Shown: one piece after another, positions 45,701 through 51,900 of the stretch
How the letters are laid out: every line of letters starts with the position of its first letter
Position numbering within the stretch: the stretch's first letter is position 1
NCBI RefSeq assembly: GCF_963576615.1
Contig: NC_088715.1
Span: 58,091,302 to 58,155,301 of the forward strand
Reading direction: 5' to 3'
DNA from: Watersipora subatra
Lineage: Eukaryota; Bryozoa; Gymnolaemata; Cheilostomatida; Watersiporidae
Length of the DNA stretch: 64,000 bases
Notes under the pieces: generated by a model
Database searches by the model: none
What the model saw: the letters and a program-made list of their open reading frames with translations, nothing else
Told to the model about the DNA's origin: nothing
Made by a program: the position numbers and the translations under genes

Positions 45701-47996
45701 ATTTCTCTCAGTTTGGCATTCCTCACGTGACAATAAATGGTATGTAATAGTTCCCTTCAAAATTAGTAGCAAAGTTGGAATCGCGATCCTTTTGAACAGA
45801 GGGTCAGAGATCAAACAACTTCCCTTAATCTGCTGACAAAAGTTCGCTTCATTACGAGAACGGCATCGTTCAAGCTTTCTTGTCGATTTAGGTTAAAAAG
45901 AGTTTAATGAGGCCGGCTAAAAGTTATAGTGAAAAGGAGCCGGAAACCGATAGGATAGTTGATTAAATTTTAGCTATGAAAAAGTTGAAGTTTAGTAAAA
46001 TAGTTAAAAATATGTATGTACATGTACTAAAACTTACCTTTAAGTGTGTGTTTAGTAAGCTACACTGTAAATTCATTTACGTTGCAGTTACTAATGTTTT
46101 ATATGTATAATACTTACTGGTATTTAAAATTTTGATGATTTTCACCAGGGGATGTTTGCATTATATAATTACTATGGGTTTTTATACCCCTCTATGTGAC
46201 ATTTTCGCTATACCATGCCAACACTGAAACGGATTAAAATTGTATGGCGAAGGCGCGCTGTAGTAGCAAAGTAGCATGCCTAGCTTCTAAGTTGAACATC
46301 TAAGTTCGAGTCCTGTGCGATGCAATACTTTTCTGCAAGATCTGATCGTGGCGACGGATTTTGCTTTGATTATAATAAAGATTGCTTAGGCTCTTTCTAG
46401 TCTGCTCCACTTAACTCTCAAAGTACCTTTAAAGTTCTTTCCTCTCTATCACAAACTGTGGCTACTGACCTAAGTAATGTGAGCTTCACATTTGAATTGT
46501 TGCTATATAGACTCCCATAGACTCTCTCTACACTGTTAGTATTATAGACTCTCTCTACACTGTTAGTATTATAGACTCCTATAGACTCTACACTGTTAGT
46601 ATTATAGACTCTCTCTACACTGTTAGTATTATAGACTCCTATAGACTCTCTCTACACTGTTAGTATTATAGAGTCCCTCTACACTGTTAGTATTATAGAC
46701 TTCTATAGACTCCCTCTACACTATTAGTCTTTATTTACTCAGGACAGTATATTTTCATGCACGAATATTATAGATGATATTGATGAGTTGCCCCTTCACA
46801 AGCCTAACATGACATCAGCTACAGCACTGCCAGGCACAGCCCTTTATGACTTCAAGGCAGAACACGATTCAGAATTGTCACTGAAGGTAAAAGAAGTCTA
46901 TACTCACGCATGCACTATTTCAGCAGTCAGTTCTTGACTGTTGTTAGCTTTGTATATATTTTAATCTTAAGAGAATTTGCCTACATTTTCTCCTAACTAC
47001 TGTAGTATGAAGAGCCAACAGGTTTTGTGGCACTAAACAATATTATTGAAACTGAATGCTTATGTGCAGATGTTATGTCGAAGGCTACAGTTTACATCTG
47101 GAAAATAGCCTTGCTTGACGGAAGGTAACACTCGTTGTGGATGCAACGATTCATATTAATATCGTATATTCATATTAATTACCTACACAATTACCCGAGT
47201 CGCAGCCATTGCATCCAGATTGGTAGACTAACCGTCAGCAACCAATTTGCTGAACTGAAAAATAATTTTTGAAATAGTTTAATAATTATAAAAAGGTGTT
47301 ACATGTGTAAATTGGTGCAGATCTCACATGACTCACAGTAGTCGTCAGACTTCACACTCATTTATGTTTTACCTATTTAGCATATCTTGTCATTGAGATC
47401 AGCCGCAGAAATTCCAATTTTCTTTTCAGTAACCTTCTTAGTTTTGCTACACTTATACGCTATCTGCCTTGACTTCCGATTAGTGTATAGTCTTCTGTCA
47501 TTCTTATTGTATATGAATAAACTTGAGAGATGATTTATACCTATTTACAGTCGCTTCACAAGGTATATGCTTAATCCAACATATGTTGTAATGTATTTAT
47601 TCTTGCAGGCAAGAGACTTACAGTAAGCTCATAATTTTGTGTTCTTACACGTGCTTATGTATATGTAACAAAATGTATATATAATATCACAAGCTTGCTG
47701 TGGGAAGTGGTGGCACTAGAATGACAGAAATATTTTCAGCAAAACAGTTTACGCTTTCACTTTGACTTTCCATGACAAGATTAACATAGGTTAGCTGACC
47801 TTGCGCAACCAGTGGGCTCTTCATGAATGTAGCCACTGTATCACAAAATCATTTACTATTGTTCACGCTGGTTTTTGTGTTCCAGGCTGGTGACATAGTC
47901 ACCAATGTAGAATCAGTGGACGGGGAATGGTCACTCGGCAGGATTGGTGAGAAATCTGGAATCTTTCCGACAGCATTTGTGAGGCTCAATTCATGA
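12325..47996 (+). CDS. SH3D19-like adaptor: proline-rich protein with two C-terminal SH3 domains (multi-exon)
   Basis: A host gene of at least twelve predicted exons, listed separately. SH3 domains bind proline-rich peptides. Adaptors of this build link membrane proteases, endocytosis or actin factors. The N-terminal two thirds is disordered and rich in PxxP and PRKP motifs, such as VPAPRKKHTPP, RPPPPVRPPRPQKPP and PRKPTIIRPTRRP. The C-terminus has two SH3 domains (exon 44927-45104, and exons 46774-46886 plus 47886-47996), each with the ALYDF-like start and a GxFPxxxV end. Exons from the alternative start at 19157 join in phase to 472 residues. The upstream start (12325, 13260, 13964) is phase-consistent within itself but needs a further unseen exon of length 1 modulo 3. 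SH3D19 has five SH3 domains in vertebrates, so orthology is a suggestion; other multi-SH3 adaptors remain possible. Confidence 0.8.
13260..13511 (+). CDS. SH3 gene, proline-rich exon 2
   Basis: Acceptor ATCATTTAG|CC and donor CCATG|GTTTGT. Enters and leaves in phase 1, matching the first exon. Encodes PPKPVPRPRQ and SRPSRPPPPVRPPRPQKPP, classic SH3-ligand sequence. There is no methionine start, so it is missed by simple ORF listing. Confidence 0.7.
13563..13790 (+). repeat. tRNA-derived SINE (family 1), intronic
   Basis: Conserved head (GGCAGTCCTGTGTG...GAGAGATTGTCAGG), then a tRNA-like part with A-box GTGGCGCAGTGGTATGG and B-box GGTTTGATTCC, then a tail ending TTATTATAGTAAAGG. The same layout recurs at 22648, 24183, 46247 and 54214. 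Confidence 0.7.
13964..14099 (+). CDS. SH3 gene, candidate exon 3
   Basis: Acceptor ATGCTAG|CC (weak pyrimidine tract) fits the phase-1 exit of exon 2. The donor AAGAA|GTAAGC is strong and exits in phase 2. Encodes a serine-rich stretch ending QPPRTTQEESALAKK. The phase does not fit the next recognised exon (30870, phase 0), so at least one exon is missing from the model or this exon belongs to another isoform. Confidence 0.5.
14106..15600. other. Intronic sequence without recognised features
   Basis: AT-rich sequence of the SH3-gene intron after exon 3. No long frame, repeat array or transposon end was recognised. Confidence 0.5.
15601..15800 (-). repeat. tRNA-derived SINE (family 3), minus strand
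   Basis: The minus strand of 15732-15796 reads as a tRNA-like head with A-box TGGTCTAGTGGTGCAGAGC and B-box GGGTTCAATTCCC. The body extends toward 15601 with a CCAGCACCAGTAGTACCACC segment. It is a SINE rather than a tRNA gene: the acceptor stem does not close. Confidence 0.55.
15801..17650. other. Intronic sequence, moderately GC-rich patch at 16.7-17.1 kb
   Basis: No gene recognised. 16280-16390 has oligo-T runs with TTTCTACTAGAG repeated twice. 16690-17110 is less AT-rich and has inverted ATGTCTCTCTC/GAGAGAGACAT segments, suggesting an old transposon piece that I cannot classify. Confidence 0.4.
17657..17805. repeat. 41-bp tandem repeat, about 3.6 copies
   Basis: Unit TTGCCTGTGTTTAGACAAC followed by TTTGTATCCCATACAGTGCATA, repeated with one or two changes. 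The last copy is partial. Intronic. Confidence 0.9.
17806..18899. other. Intronic or upstream sequence, little seen
   Basis: AT-rich. TACAGTCAACCCTCCTTTG at 18264 resembles the end of a pogo/Tigger-type element, but no matching right end was found. No gene recognised. Confidence 0.4.
18900..19156 (+). promoter_or_regulatory. Proposed alternative promoter and 5' UTR of the SH3 gene
   Basis: Locally richer in GC and CpG than its surroundings (for example GTCGGCAGC, AACGGCAGCGGG), directly before the alternative first exon at 19157. No TATA box. The promoter role is inferred from position and base composition only. Confidence 0.35.
19157..19276 (+). CDS. SH3 gene, alternative first exon
   Basis: ATG at 19157 (a second in-frame ATG at 19169) opens 40 codons beginning MYSTMKAFNYRKLEITVLG and ending ETMPDQ at a strong donor CAG|GTAAGAG. 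It exits in phase 0 and so joins the exon at 30870 exactly. With it, all ten downstream-compatible exons sum to 1419 bases, 472 codons plus stop, in one frame. That agreement supports it as a real start. Confidence 0.65.
19277..20504. other. Intronic sequence without recognised features
   Basis: AT-rich intron following the alternative first exon. The longest frame (85 codons at 20163) shows no family resemblance. Confidence 0.5.
20505..20870. repeat. 31-bp minisatellite, about 12 copies
   Basis: Unit TGTTTATGACTCACCACACT followed by AACTCCCTTAC. Copies differ mainly by CACC/CACT. Intronic. Confidence 0.95.
20871..21511. other. Intronic sequence without recognised features
   Basis: No repeat array or coding family recognised. 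A 61-codon frame at 21350 is not like any family I know. Confidence 0.5.
21512..21720 (+). repeat. tRNA-derived SINE (family 2)
   Basis: tRNA-like head GCCGCGTGGTTCAATGGTTA with a degenerate B-box, then a body with GTGTTAGGAAGGGTATCCA and GTGCCAAATCT. The body matches the minus strand of 58290-58440, defining a two-copy family in this window. Confidence 0.6.
21721..22647. other. Intronic sequence without recognised features
   Basis: Apart from a TTTTAAAAATACTT repeat pair near 22208-22245, nothing was recognised. Confidence 0.5.
22648..22888 (+). repeat. tRNA-derived SINE (family 1)
   Basis: Head CTGACAGTCTAGTGTG...GAGAGATTGTCAGG, tRNA-like part with B-box GGGTTTGAAACCCAC, tail ending TTATTATAGTAAAT. 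It is the most complete family-1 copy. Confidence 0.7.
22889..23479. other. Intronic sequence without recognised features
   Basis: AT-rich; nothing recognised. Confidence 0.5.
23480..23860. repeat. 23-bp minisatellite, about 16 copies
   Basis: Unit CTTTATACATGCGTATATAT followed by AAG. The inner CATGCGTATATATA is partly palindromic. Copies degrade at both ends. Confidence 0.95.
24183..24355 (+). repeat. tRNA-derived SINE (family 1), partial head
   Basis: Shortened head GCTGTGAGAGACCGTCAG, tRNA-like part with A-box-like GAGTGGTGTAGTTGTCAG and B-box GAGTTCGATTTCC. Confidence 0.6.
24483..25016. repeat. 41-bp minisatellite, about 13 copies
   Basis: Unit CCAGTTTGGTTACGTGAGTC followed by TCGACTGAATATCCTAGTTCC, with scattered single-base differences between copies. 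There are no unique spacers. Confidence 0.95.
25217..26276 (+). mobile_element. Internally deleted piggyBac element, 1060 bp
   Basis: Flanked by TTAA on both sides (25213-25216 and 26277-26280), the exact piggyBac target. Terminal inverted repeats are CCCTTTCGCGGGC (left) and the complement CCCTTCCGCGGGC (right). Next to the left end the motif GCGACGTTTTTGTCG occurs twice. Inside is a transposase reduced to its N-terminus and its last residues. It lies in the SH3-gene intron. Confidence 0.85.
25572..26043 (+). pseudogene. piggyBac transposase remnant: N-terminus joined to C-terminal Cys tail
   Basis: MATSKRTSRDYSNK... is an acidic, serine-rich piggyBac-type N-terminus that reaches the start of the core fold (PVEYFEKFFEPV). 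The next residues, TWCKD, and one base further on in another frame GLCKGECFRKYHS and a stop at 26041, match the cysteine-rich C-terminal tail. The whole catalytic DDD region between them is gone. The two halves are one base out of frame, and the upper frame stops at 25997. It cannot catalyse transposition. As a DNA-binding fragment it could only be speculative. Confidence 0.75.
26281..26855. other. Intronic sequence without recognised features
   Basis: Between the piggyBac element and the 12-bp satellite; nothing recognised. Confidence 0.5.
26858..28160. repeat. 12-bp satellite array, about 108 units, with higher-order variants
   Basis: Unit TATCACTTCGTA with point variants (TCCG, TTCA, CTCTG). 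A variant containing TTTGCATAAAACTCCG recurs at spacings of 84 to 168 bp, all multiples of 12, giving an irregular higher-order pattern. Because 12 is a multiple of 3, frames stay open on both strands (456 and 435 codons). These are artefacts of the repeat. The array is cut at 28161 by a TIR element. Confidence 0.95.
28161..29656. mobile_element. 1.5-kb TIR element inserted into the 12-bp satellite
   Basis: Left end TACCGTAAAGCCTCTCACTG and the complement of the right end, TACTGTAAAACCTTTAATCG, are inverted repeats. Subterminal GGTGGCGTTCAA-like motifs recur at least five times near the right end, with related copies at the left. The right flank (CTCCTTCATATATCAC) is again satellite sequence. 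A 76-codon minus-strand frame at 28756-28986 is unrecognised. It looks non-autonomous; superfamily uncertain. Confidence 0.65.
29657..30355. other. Intronic sequence
   Basis: AT-rich, with a short ATT microsatellite at about 30292-30312. Nothing else recognised. Confidence 0.5.
30356..30545. repeat. 60-64-bp tandem repeat, 3 copies
   Basis: Unit begins CCAATGTTTTCAATGTGTGA and ends GTGTCTGGGTAAAA. The second copy carries a 4-base CATA insertion; otherwise the copies are identical, indicating recent origin. Confidence 0.95.
30870..30966 (+). CDS. SH3 gene, exon 4
   Basis: Acceptor ATACTTCAG|GTT with a pyrimidine-rich tract, donor AAATG|GTAACT. Enters in phase 0, leaves in phase 1. Encodes 32 residues, VSSNSKPATAANITIKND..., of low complexity. 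First exon shared by both starts. Confidence 0.7.
30967..31325. other. Intronic sequence without recognised features
   Basis: Nothing recognised between exon 4 and the TIR element at 31326. Confidence 0.5.
31326..32008 (+). mobile_element. Possible second piggyBac-like non-autonomous element
   Basis: Ends CCCTTTTACTGCC (left) and, as complement, CCCTTCACTGCCC (right) resemble the piggyBac element at 25217. The flanks TTTAG and TTTAA are only near matches to TTAA. Inside, 31590-31720 encodes an acidic stretch FVDDFIANSVSDVSEYSDES like a piggyBac N-terminus. No catalytic region. The classification is tentative. Confidence 0.35.
33032..34042. mobile_element. 1011-bp TIR element carrying a RecQ-like helicase fragment
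   Basis: Ends TAGCCTGGGCATGGCTCTCG (left) and its complement at the right extend as inverted repeats for about 49 bp with few mismatches. A 9-bp direct repeat GTTTTAATG flanks it exactly (33023-33031 and 34043-34051). It sits inside the Tigger-like element, so it inserted later. A 9-bp duplication fits Mutator-like or Merlin-like elements better than hAT or Tc1. No transposase is recognisable. Confidence 0.8.
33377..33576 (+). pseudogene. RecQ-like helicase N-terminal fragment with in-frame stop
   Basis: ATG at 33377 opens MEQLKNHLSKLGIVTLRPKQ and, after a TAA in place of one residue, FIVLSTSFGKSICFQMAP. LRPKQSQAL matches the RecQ-family motif 0, and TSFGKS the Walker A loop (usually TGxGKS). 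Motif II (DEAH) and later motifs are absent. It is the start of an SF2 helicase gene, broken by a stop and truncated. Confidence 0.6.
34200..34361 (-). pseudogene. Tigger-like transposase N-terminal helix-turn-helix
   Basis: The minus strand reads MKDNAKKKQMITVDLKRKII then a second helix CVIELAQQFDRNTSTIIKQK, the CENP-B/pogo-type N-terminal DNA-binding pattern, ending at a stop after QGI. In intact proteins this domain recognises the element ends and is followed by a second HTH and the DDE nuclease, neither of which is seen here. Confidence 0.7.
34639..35098. other. Intronic sequence without recognised features
   Basis: AT-rich. CATCAATAGAGTTAACA occurs twice near 34763-34800. Nothing else. 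Confidence 0.5.
35099..35205 (+). CDS. SH3 gene, exon 5
   Basis: Acceptor TTTACTCACAG|TT, donor AAAG|GTAACA. Enters in phase 1, leaves in phase 0. Encodes APRKPTIIRPTRRP, a basic proline-rich motif expected to bind SH3 domains. Confidence 0.75.
35396..35925. repeat. 19-bp minisatellite, about 28 copies
   Basis: Unit ACCAGAGTGGTGTCATAAT, with ACC/ATC and GAG/GAA variants grouped in runs. Begins 190 bases after exon 5. Confidence 0.95.
35926..37515. other. Intronic sequence with a short 11-bp repeat
   Basis: AT-rich. AGTTTACATAG is repeated about seven times at 37003-37080. No gene recognised. Confidence 0.6.
37516..37662 (+). CDS. SH3 gene, exon 6
   Basis: Acceptor TCTGTCTCTAG|GAA, donor AAG|GTATCA; phase 0 at both ends, 49 codons. 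Contains VAPPRPLPITATAKREPP, a PxxP-rich stretch, and DPWNQIAK at the end. Confidence 0.75.
38549..38660 (+). repeat. tRNA-like SINE head next to a foldback element
   Basis: A-box-like GCCTAGTGGTCTAAGAGGC and B-box GGGTTCAATTTCC are spaced as in a tRNA. Downstream the sequence CCTTAAATTGCTCTCTG reappears beyond the foldback element at 39591, so this repeat was interrupted. Confidence 0.5.
38709..39594. mobile_element. 886-bp foldback/MITE element with about 130-bp inverted repeats
   Basis: AAGGTTGACTTGCAACAAAA at the left reappears as complement at the right end, and the match continues for about 130 bp to GATTACAAGCTCTTAAAA with few mismatches. The inside has no recognisable coding. Long TIRs without a transposase fit a foldback element or a long-TIR MITE. 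Confidence 0.75.
40081..40176 (+). CDS. SH3 gene, exon 7
   Basis: Acceptor CATTTCCAG|GGA, donor CGG|GTAAGT (strong). Phase 0 at both ends, 32 codons with GDTPPPRAHTL. Confidence 0.7.
41013..41777. mobile_element. 765-bp pogo/Tigger-like MITE
   Basis: Left end CACTCAAACATGGATAACTC and complement of the right end CAGTCAAACATGGATAACTC, flanked by TA on both sides. Subterminal ACTCGAAC/GTTCGAGT motifs recur. No transposase. The end sequence style is that of pogo/Tigger MITEs. Confidence 0.75.
42418..42835 (+). CDS. SH3 gene, exon 8 (largest exon)
   Basis: Acceptor ATCTTTGCCAG|CAA, donor GATACAG|GTGCAT. Enters in phase 0, leaves in phase 1, 139 codons plus one base. Contains RPPSPKPTKT, then a charged stretch (LQRIYEAKKTREEKNPDKYK) that could be helical, then DMNFWKPSD. 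Reading through the donor meets a stop nine codons later (42861), so intron retention would give a protein lacking the SH3 domains. Confidence 0.8.
42933..43072. repeat. 21-bp minisatellite, about 6.5 copies
   Basis: Unit CTTGCTACCAGTCAAGTGTC plus A, starting about 100 bases after exon 8. Confidence 0.95.
43692..43723 (+). CDS. SH3 gene, 32-base microexon 9
   Basis: Acceptor TTCTATTTTTAG|GT, donor AAG|GTAAGT. Enters in phase 1 and leaves in phase 0, exactly bridging exon 8 to the first SH3 exon. Encodes IKQASGDKDK. Skipping it would shift the frame before the SH3 domains. Confidence 0.7.
43825..44036. repeat. 53-bp tandem repeat, 4 copies
   Basis: Unit contains TTGACCTTGATAGACTGTAC and GACAGCTATAACACGCTTA. 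The period is exactly 53. Confidence 0.9.
44545..44725. repeat. AT-rich palindromic repeat (TATATACCGTATA type)
   Basis: Alternating ACCGTATATATACC and GGTATATATA blocks are self-complementary and could form cruciforms. Confidence 0.8.
44726..44890. repeat. 23-bp minisatellite directly before the first SH3 exon, about 7 copies
   Basis: Unit CATGTAAGTCAAGGGGTACT plus GAA. Ends 36 bases upstream of the exon at 44927. Each unit holds a GTAAGT and most hold TACTRAAC or TACTGAAC. Confidence 0.95.
44927..45104 (+). CDS. SH3 gene, exon 10: first SH3 domain
   Basis: Acceptor TGTTTTACAG|GGA, donor GAAG|GTAAAT. Enters in phase 0, leaves in phase 1. One exon holds a whole SH3 domain: start AYAAFAYKANDPSDLALKAG, the RT-loop acids, EWLYGEADG (the first ligand-binding tryptophan), GTFPALYVSV at the end. 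The usual ALYDY is changed to AYAAFAY, keeping the aromatic residues. Confidence 0.85.
45105..46246. other. Intronic sequence
   Basis: TACAGTTGCACCCTTGGGTT at about 45462 looks like one end of a TIR element, but the other end was not found. Otherwise nothing. Confidence 0.4.
46247..46387 (+). repeat. tRNA-derived SINE (family 1), headless copy
   Basis: tRNA-like part with B-box AAGTTCGAGTCCTGTGCG and tail ATTATAATAAAGATT. The family-1 head is missing. Confidence 0.55.
46505..46735. repeat. 27- and 37-bp mixed minisatellite before the second SH3 domain
   Basis: Units TAGACTCTCTCTACACTGTT plus AGTATTA, some with an added CTATAGACTC. It ends 38 bases upstream of the exon at 46774. Confidence 0.9.
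46774..46886 (+). CDS. SH3 gene, exon 11: start of second SH3 domain
   Basis: Acceptor GAATATTATAG|AT (few pyrimidines), donor AAG|GTAAAA. Enters in phase 1, leaves in phase 0. Ends in TALYDFKAEHDSELSLK, the first half of an SH3 domain. Confidence 0.85.
46887..47885. other. Intron inside the second SH3 domain
   Basis: AT-rich; no element recognised. Confidence 0.5.
47886..47996 (+). CDS. SH3 gene, last exon: end of second SH3 domain
   Basis: Acceptor TGTGTTCCAG|GCT, phase 0. Encodes AGDIVTNVESVDGEWSLGRI and GIFPTAFVRLNS, then TGA at 47994-47996. The second canonical tryptophan position holds S (EWSLG), as in many SH3 domains. The protein ends at the domain boundary. Confidence 0.85.
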   Translation, partial: AGDIVTNVESVDGEWSLGRIGEKSGIFPTAFVRLNS

Positions 47997-48368
47997 GTGT
48001 CTGTATGTCCAATTGTTACCCTTGCCACCCGCCGAGTAGAACCATGTTTATGGTGGTGTCTACCTATTGACTCCCTGTGCAGTACTGGAAATCAAGCTAT
48101 CATTGCTGTCAAGCTACTGGCTGAAGTCCTTGAGTTTGAAAACAAGCTACAGAAAAGTTTGAGCTTCTGAAATATGACACTCCACAAATGAGTAAATATG
48201 TATGGGATGCTGGTCTACTTTGATGACCCAACTGCAAATAGGTTTTATATATAGTATACATTTCCATATATAGTATGCATTTGTCATCCACTCATCCCAT
48301 ACCTGCTAGTTGATGGCGTGTATTCAACTACGTGTCTGTCAGTCAGAGCTTGACTCTGAGCGGTTAAA

Positions 48369-48374
48369 AATAAA
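48369..48374 (+). terminator. Poly(A) signal of the SH3 gene
   Basis: AATAAA 373 bases after the TGA, the first such hexamer downstream in sense orientation that I found. Confidence 0.5.
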
Positions 48375-48620
48375 ACTACTTGGATGGTACTTGCACATTC
48401 CACCAAGTATTCACTCATGTTATCATCTACCACTAAACTAAGGTATTATAATAATGCAAAGTATTGATTGTCCTGTTTTTATGTTATCATGGTGCAATTG
48501 TAGAAGACAGAAAGATTGTTCTTGCAATACACTACGCTTATAAATTCCTGGCAGAGCAGGAATGTTTGTTGATAGTTATTCTATGTTTCCATAGTTATAT
48601 CAATATGTTAACTTGTTGTA

Positions 48621-48626
48621 TTTATT
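48621..48626 (-). terminator. Poly(A) signal of PCID2
   Basis: TTTATT on the plus strand reads AATAAA on the minus strand, about 260 bases after the PCID2 stop. Confidence 0.45.
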
Positions 48627-48884
48627 CAGAGCTATTAAACAGAGAGAAGTTTGTAAGTTGCAATTTATATCCTTATTATTATTTCCTGTTGTTATATTCT
48701 CCCGATTATGTTATCTCACATTAGTTAGAAATCTGCTTAAAATTTTCTCATTCATGTTAAGATGCTATATGATATAGTATGGTGCCCTGATGCTCAAATT
48801 AGTTTTATATACAATACATGAGTTGATACAGAACACATATGTACAGACTCATTAGCATTGTAACAACTGAGTGAGTCCAGGTGG

Positions 48885-48974
48885 CTACAGAACCTCTGTC
48901 AGCGCTGGGAATGGCTCCTGTTTGCTTACTACGACTGTTCTGTGAGCGTGTGAGATATATCCCTTCACTTTGCC
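48885..48974 (-). CDS. PCID2: PCID2 last exon
   Basis: Acceptor CTATTACAG|GGC on the minus strand, phase 0. Encodes [19 protein letters not shown] and PFPALTEVL, then TAG. The GYISH motif is diagnostic for the end of the PCID2 winged helix. Confidence 0.9.
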   Translation of the reverse strand, partial: GKVKGYISHAHRTVVVSKQEPFPALTEVL

Positions 48975-51900
48975 CTGTAATAGCGGATGTATTTCTTAAT
49001 TCTTTCAAGGGTCACTCCTTGAACAAGTACTCAAATGCTTCTACTACATAGAGCATTTCTGTTGTCTGTTCTCTGGAATTCATACTGTCAGGAAATGATG
49101 TCACAACCAATTATAGCAACTCTGAGTAAGTGCTAAAATTGGTACTTTCTAGCGGCATTGTACCTTAACCGAAACCTATCAAACTGACAAGCGTTTAAGC
49201 ATTTTGCTGCTAATCCAATATGTATGAACTGCTCAGCTTTATCAAGACAAGCTTAAGTCAAAATTTATGATCTCACCAAAACAATAGCTTATAACAGAGG
49301 CTAATTGTAGTTATCACGCTCTAATTACTTTCAGGAAGTTGGAAATCTTATTCAAGGTGTAACTGTGGCGGGCGGCCATGCGGGTCGAGGAAATTCCCAA
49401 TTAACAGTTATGGATGAAATATGTAGCTTATAATCACCATGTTACTATGATGAGGATTTGGATTTGTGTGCACATTGTTATCAGGAGATAAGTGGAGATA
49501 AAATATTCACAACCTTCGCAGGTTGTGGATCAACACGTGATCTTTGTTAGAAAAGATAAGGATTTCTTCGCCAGAGGTCATAGCGACGCATCCGGAACTG
49601 CTCAAATCGAAGTGAGATTGACTCAAGTGAGGAAAACGTTTAAAATGAAATCACTTGTGCCGCATTTTCTTGCGCATCAAGCATGAAACATCTGACAAAA
49701 AGTTGAGCACCAAAACTAAATTAATTAGCGAATTTATGCTGTTTCCACTTTGCAGATGATACAAACTCATGGATTAAATGTGTCATGAAAACATAGATAG
49801 TGAATAAGTCTGTCAAGCATTGGTAAGTGACCAAACAGACGTGAATTAAGTTTTATGGAGCTAACAAACTAACAAACAACAGTTTATTTGAGATACAATC
49901 TAACTGAATAAGTAATACAGTGAGCTCACATCCATTACAGTACCTATTCTCACATGTACAACAAATTATTATTAATTAATAATAAAACATTCCTACAGTA
50001 ACACATCGACTATTGATAAAATAGTAGATTTTGCGAAGTAACAATAAATACCTATAGCAGAAAAATTGGTTTTCAACATTTTTGTTGAAAAAAAGTTCTT
50101 GATACTTTTTGAAAAGTTTTAGATTTTTTGGTTCGATATTTTCTTCGTAGAACAGCATGCTTGGTGCTTACAAACCCGGAAACACGGCTCTAGTAATACT
50201 ACGAAAACCTTTGAAGGGCAATTCACAATAGACTTTACAGTCTGCACTTCGCTTAAGTTGCATGTCACAACATGAGGTCAGCCAATAGAGTGAAGAAGGC
50301 AGAAAGTAAAGGAATATAAATAAAGACCGTGCCTCGTAAATAAGATTGGCAATAATACATTCTGCCTCATCTAAGTCGATCCCTTCGTATTTCATCAGCT
50401 GTAACGCTGCCACAAATGAGCTGACCGGCAGCTGGTGAGTCTTCATCAACAACCACCTACAATGTGCATAACCATGTTCCCAAACTGATAAGTTCATTTT
50501 AATGTATGCAAGCATGTAATAACAATTTCTTAATATGAACTCACTACGATATCCCACAGACAATATTTATGCTAGCATAACAATCAGCATAAAATGATCC
50601 AATATGGCACAGGTGATATTCCTCTCAAAGGCCTGAAAGTGAAAAGCAAGGCATAGAGGTATAAAGATTTTCCCGAGGCTATCGATCATTATAAGGAGAA
50701 AACAATGCTATTCAGAACACAAGGATTTCTCTTGTACTCTGAGTGTATAGAAGGAGGCATAGAGCTAACTAGTACCTAAAATAGACTTTACTTACGCTCT
50801 GCATATGTAGAGAGAGAGAGGAGAGAGAGAGCGAGAGACATAGAGCTATCCAGTGCACTAAGAATGCTCTTCTAAGGACTGAACTATTAAAGAAAGGCAT
50901 AGAGGTATCTAGCACACAAGAAATGCTCCTTCTCTAAGGCCTGAATGTTTAGAGAGAAGCATAAAACTATCCACGACATCTTGCTTACACTTTTTTAAAG
51001 AGATTTCTATAGGTGATGATCTTGAGTTTTTCTAGTATGAGGTAAACTCCAGACTTAATGAAGAAAGGCTCATTCTTCTGCAAAGCTTGTGTGAGCTTTA
51101 AGAGGTTACCACACCTGCAAGAGATGGTGATCATTAGGTTAGGAGCATGATAGCAGAAGCAGGAGCATGGCAGCAATGATCAAACAGCATGTCAGCACTA
51201 ATTAGAGAGCATGTCAGCATTGCTGAGAGAAGAGAGCACATTAGCAAAAAACTAAGTGATCACAGATATACTTTTATGCAACCCATTGATTTTCCATGAT
51301 GCAATATCTAGCATTTCGCCAACTCCAGAGTAACTGATGTTCAAGTTTGCCTCATGAGGAAAAAATTCTGCAATGTAGTTTAATTGAGTTGCACAATGCA
51401 GTCTGCAGCTATCACTAACATAACATGCTTTTCTATTATCATTCTACTAGAAATTGCAAGAGATCGTCTGTTTTTATAGTCATTTGGAGTATAGAGAGAT
51501 TATTGAGAGGTATATCATAAAATGGAATAAAGTAGGGATGAAAACTCACTTTACAGCATCTGCAACACTTGCAAACTGCATCAGATCGTGTCGCTGGAGT
51601 GCTTCTTTTTGCGGAAGTCGACCCTACAAAGGATGTAAATGCCTGACTCCGCTGACTACACCTTTGGTAAACTTAGCAAATAAAATGCAAAACTTTCTAC
51701 TAGCAATCGCAAGAAAATGTCTGTTTTATAGCCATCTTGGGTACCAGTCAATTCCATTTGCTAAGAGAGAGAGAGAGAGATGAAACTTGATAATTATTAC
51801 CTGACACGCTTCAGTTCGGATGAAGGTGTTAGTGATATCAGTGACTGTGGTATCAGTGACAGATTATGATATCAGTGAGTATGGTATCAGTGACTGACTA

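Larger units (their letters stand above)
47997..48884. other. Region between the two convergent genes
   Basis: Holds the 3' UTRs of both genes. Plus-strand poly(A) signal AATAAA at 48369-48374. Minus-strand AATAAA at 48621-48626. The signals are about 250 bases apart, so the two transcripts need not overlap. Confidence 0.6.

Noticed and set aside
50168-50332. Continuation of the PCID2 frame past ANLIYE
   Set aside because: The residues no longer match the family, whereas the true continuation GKVKGYISH is found at 48974.
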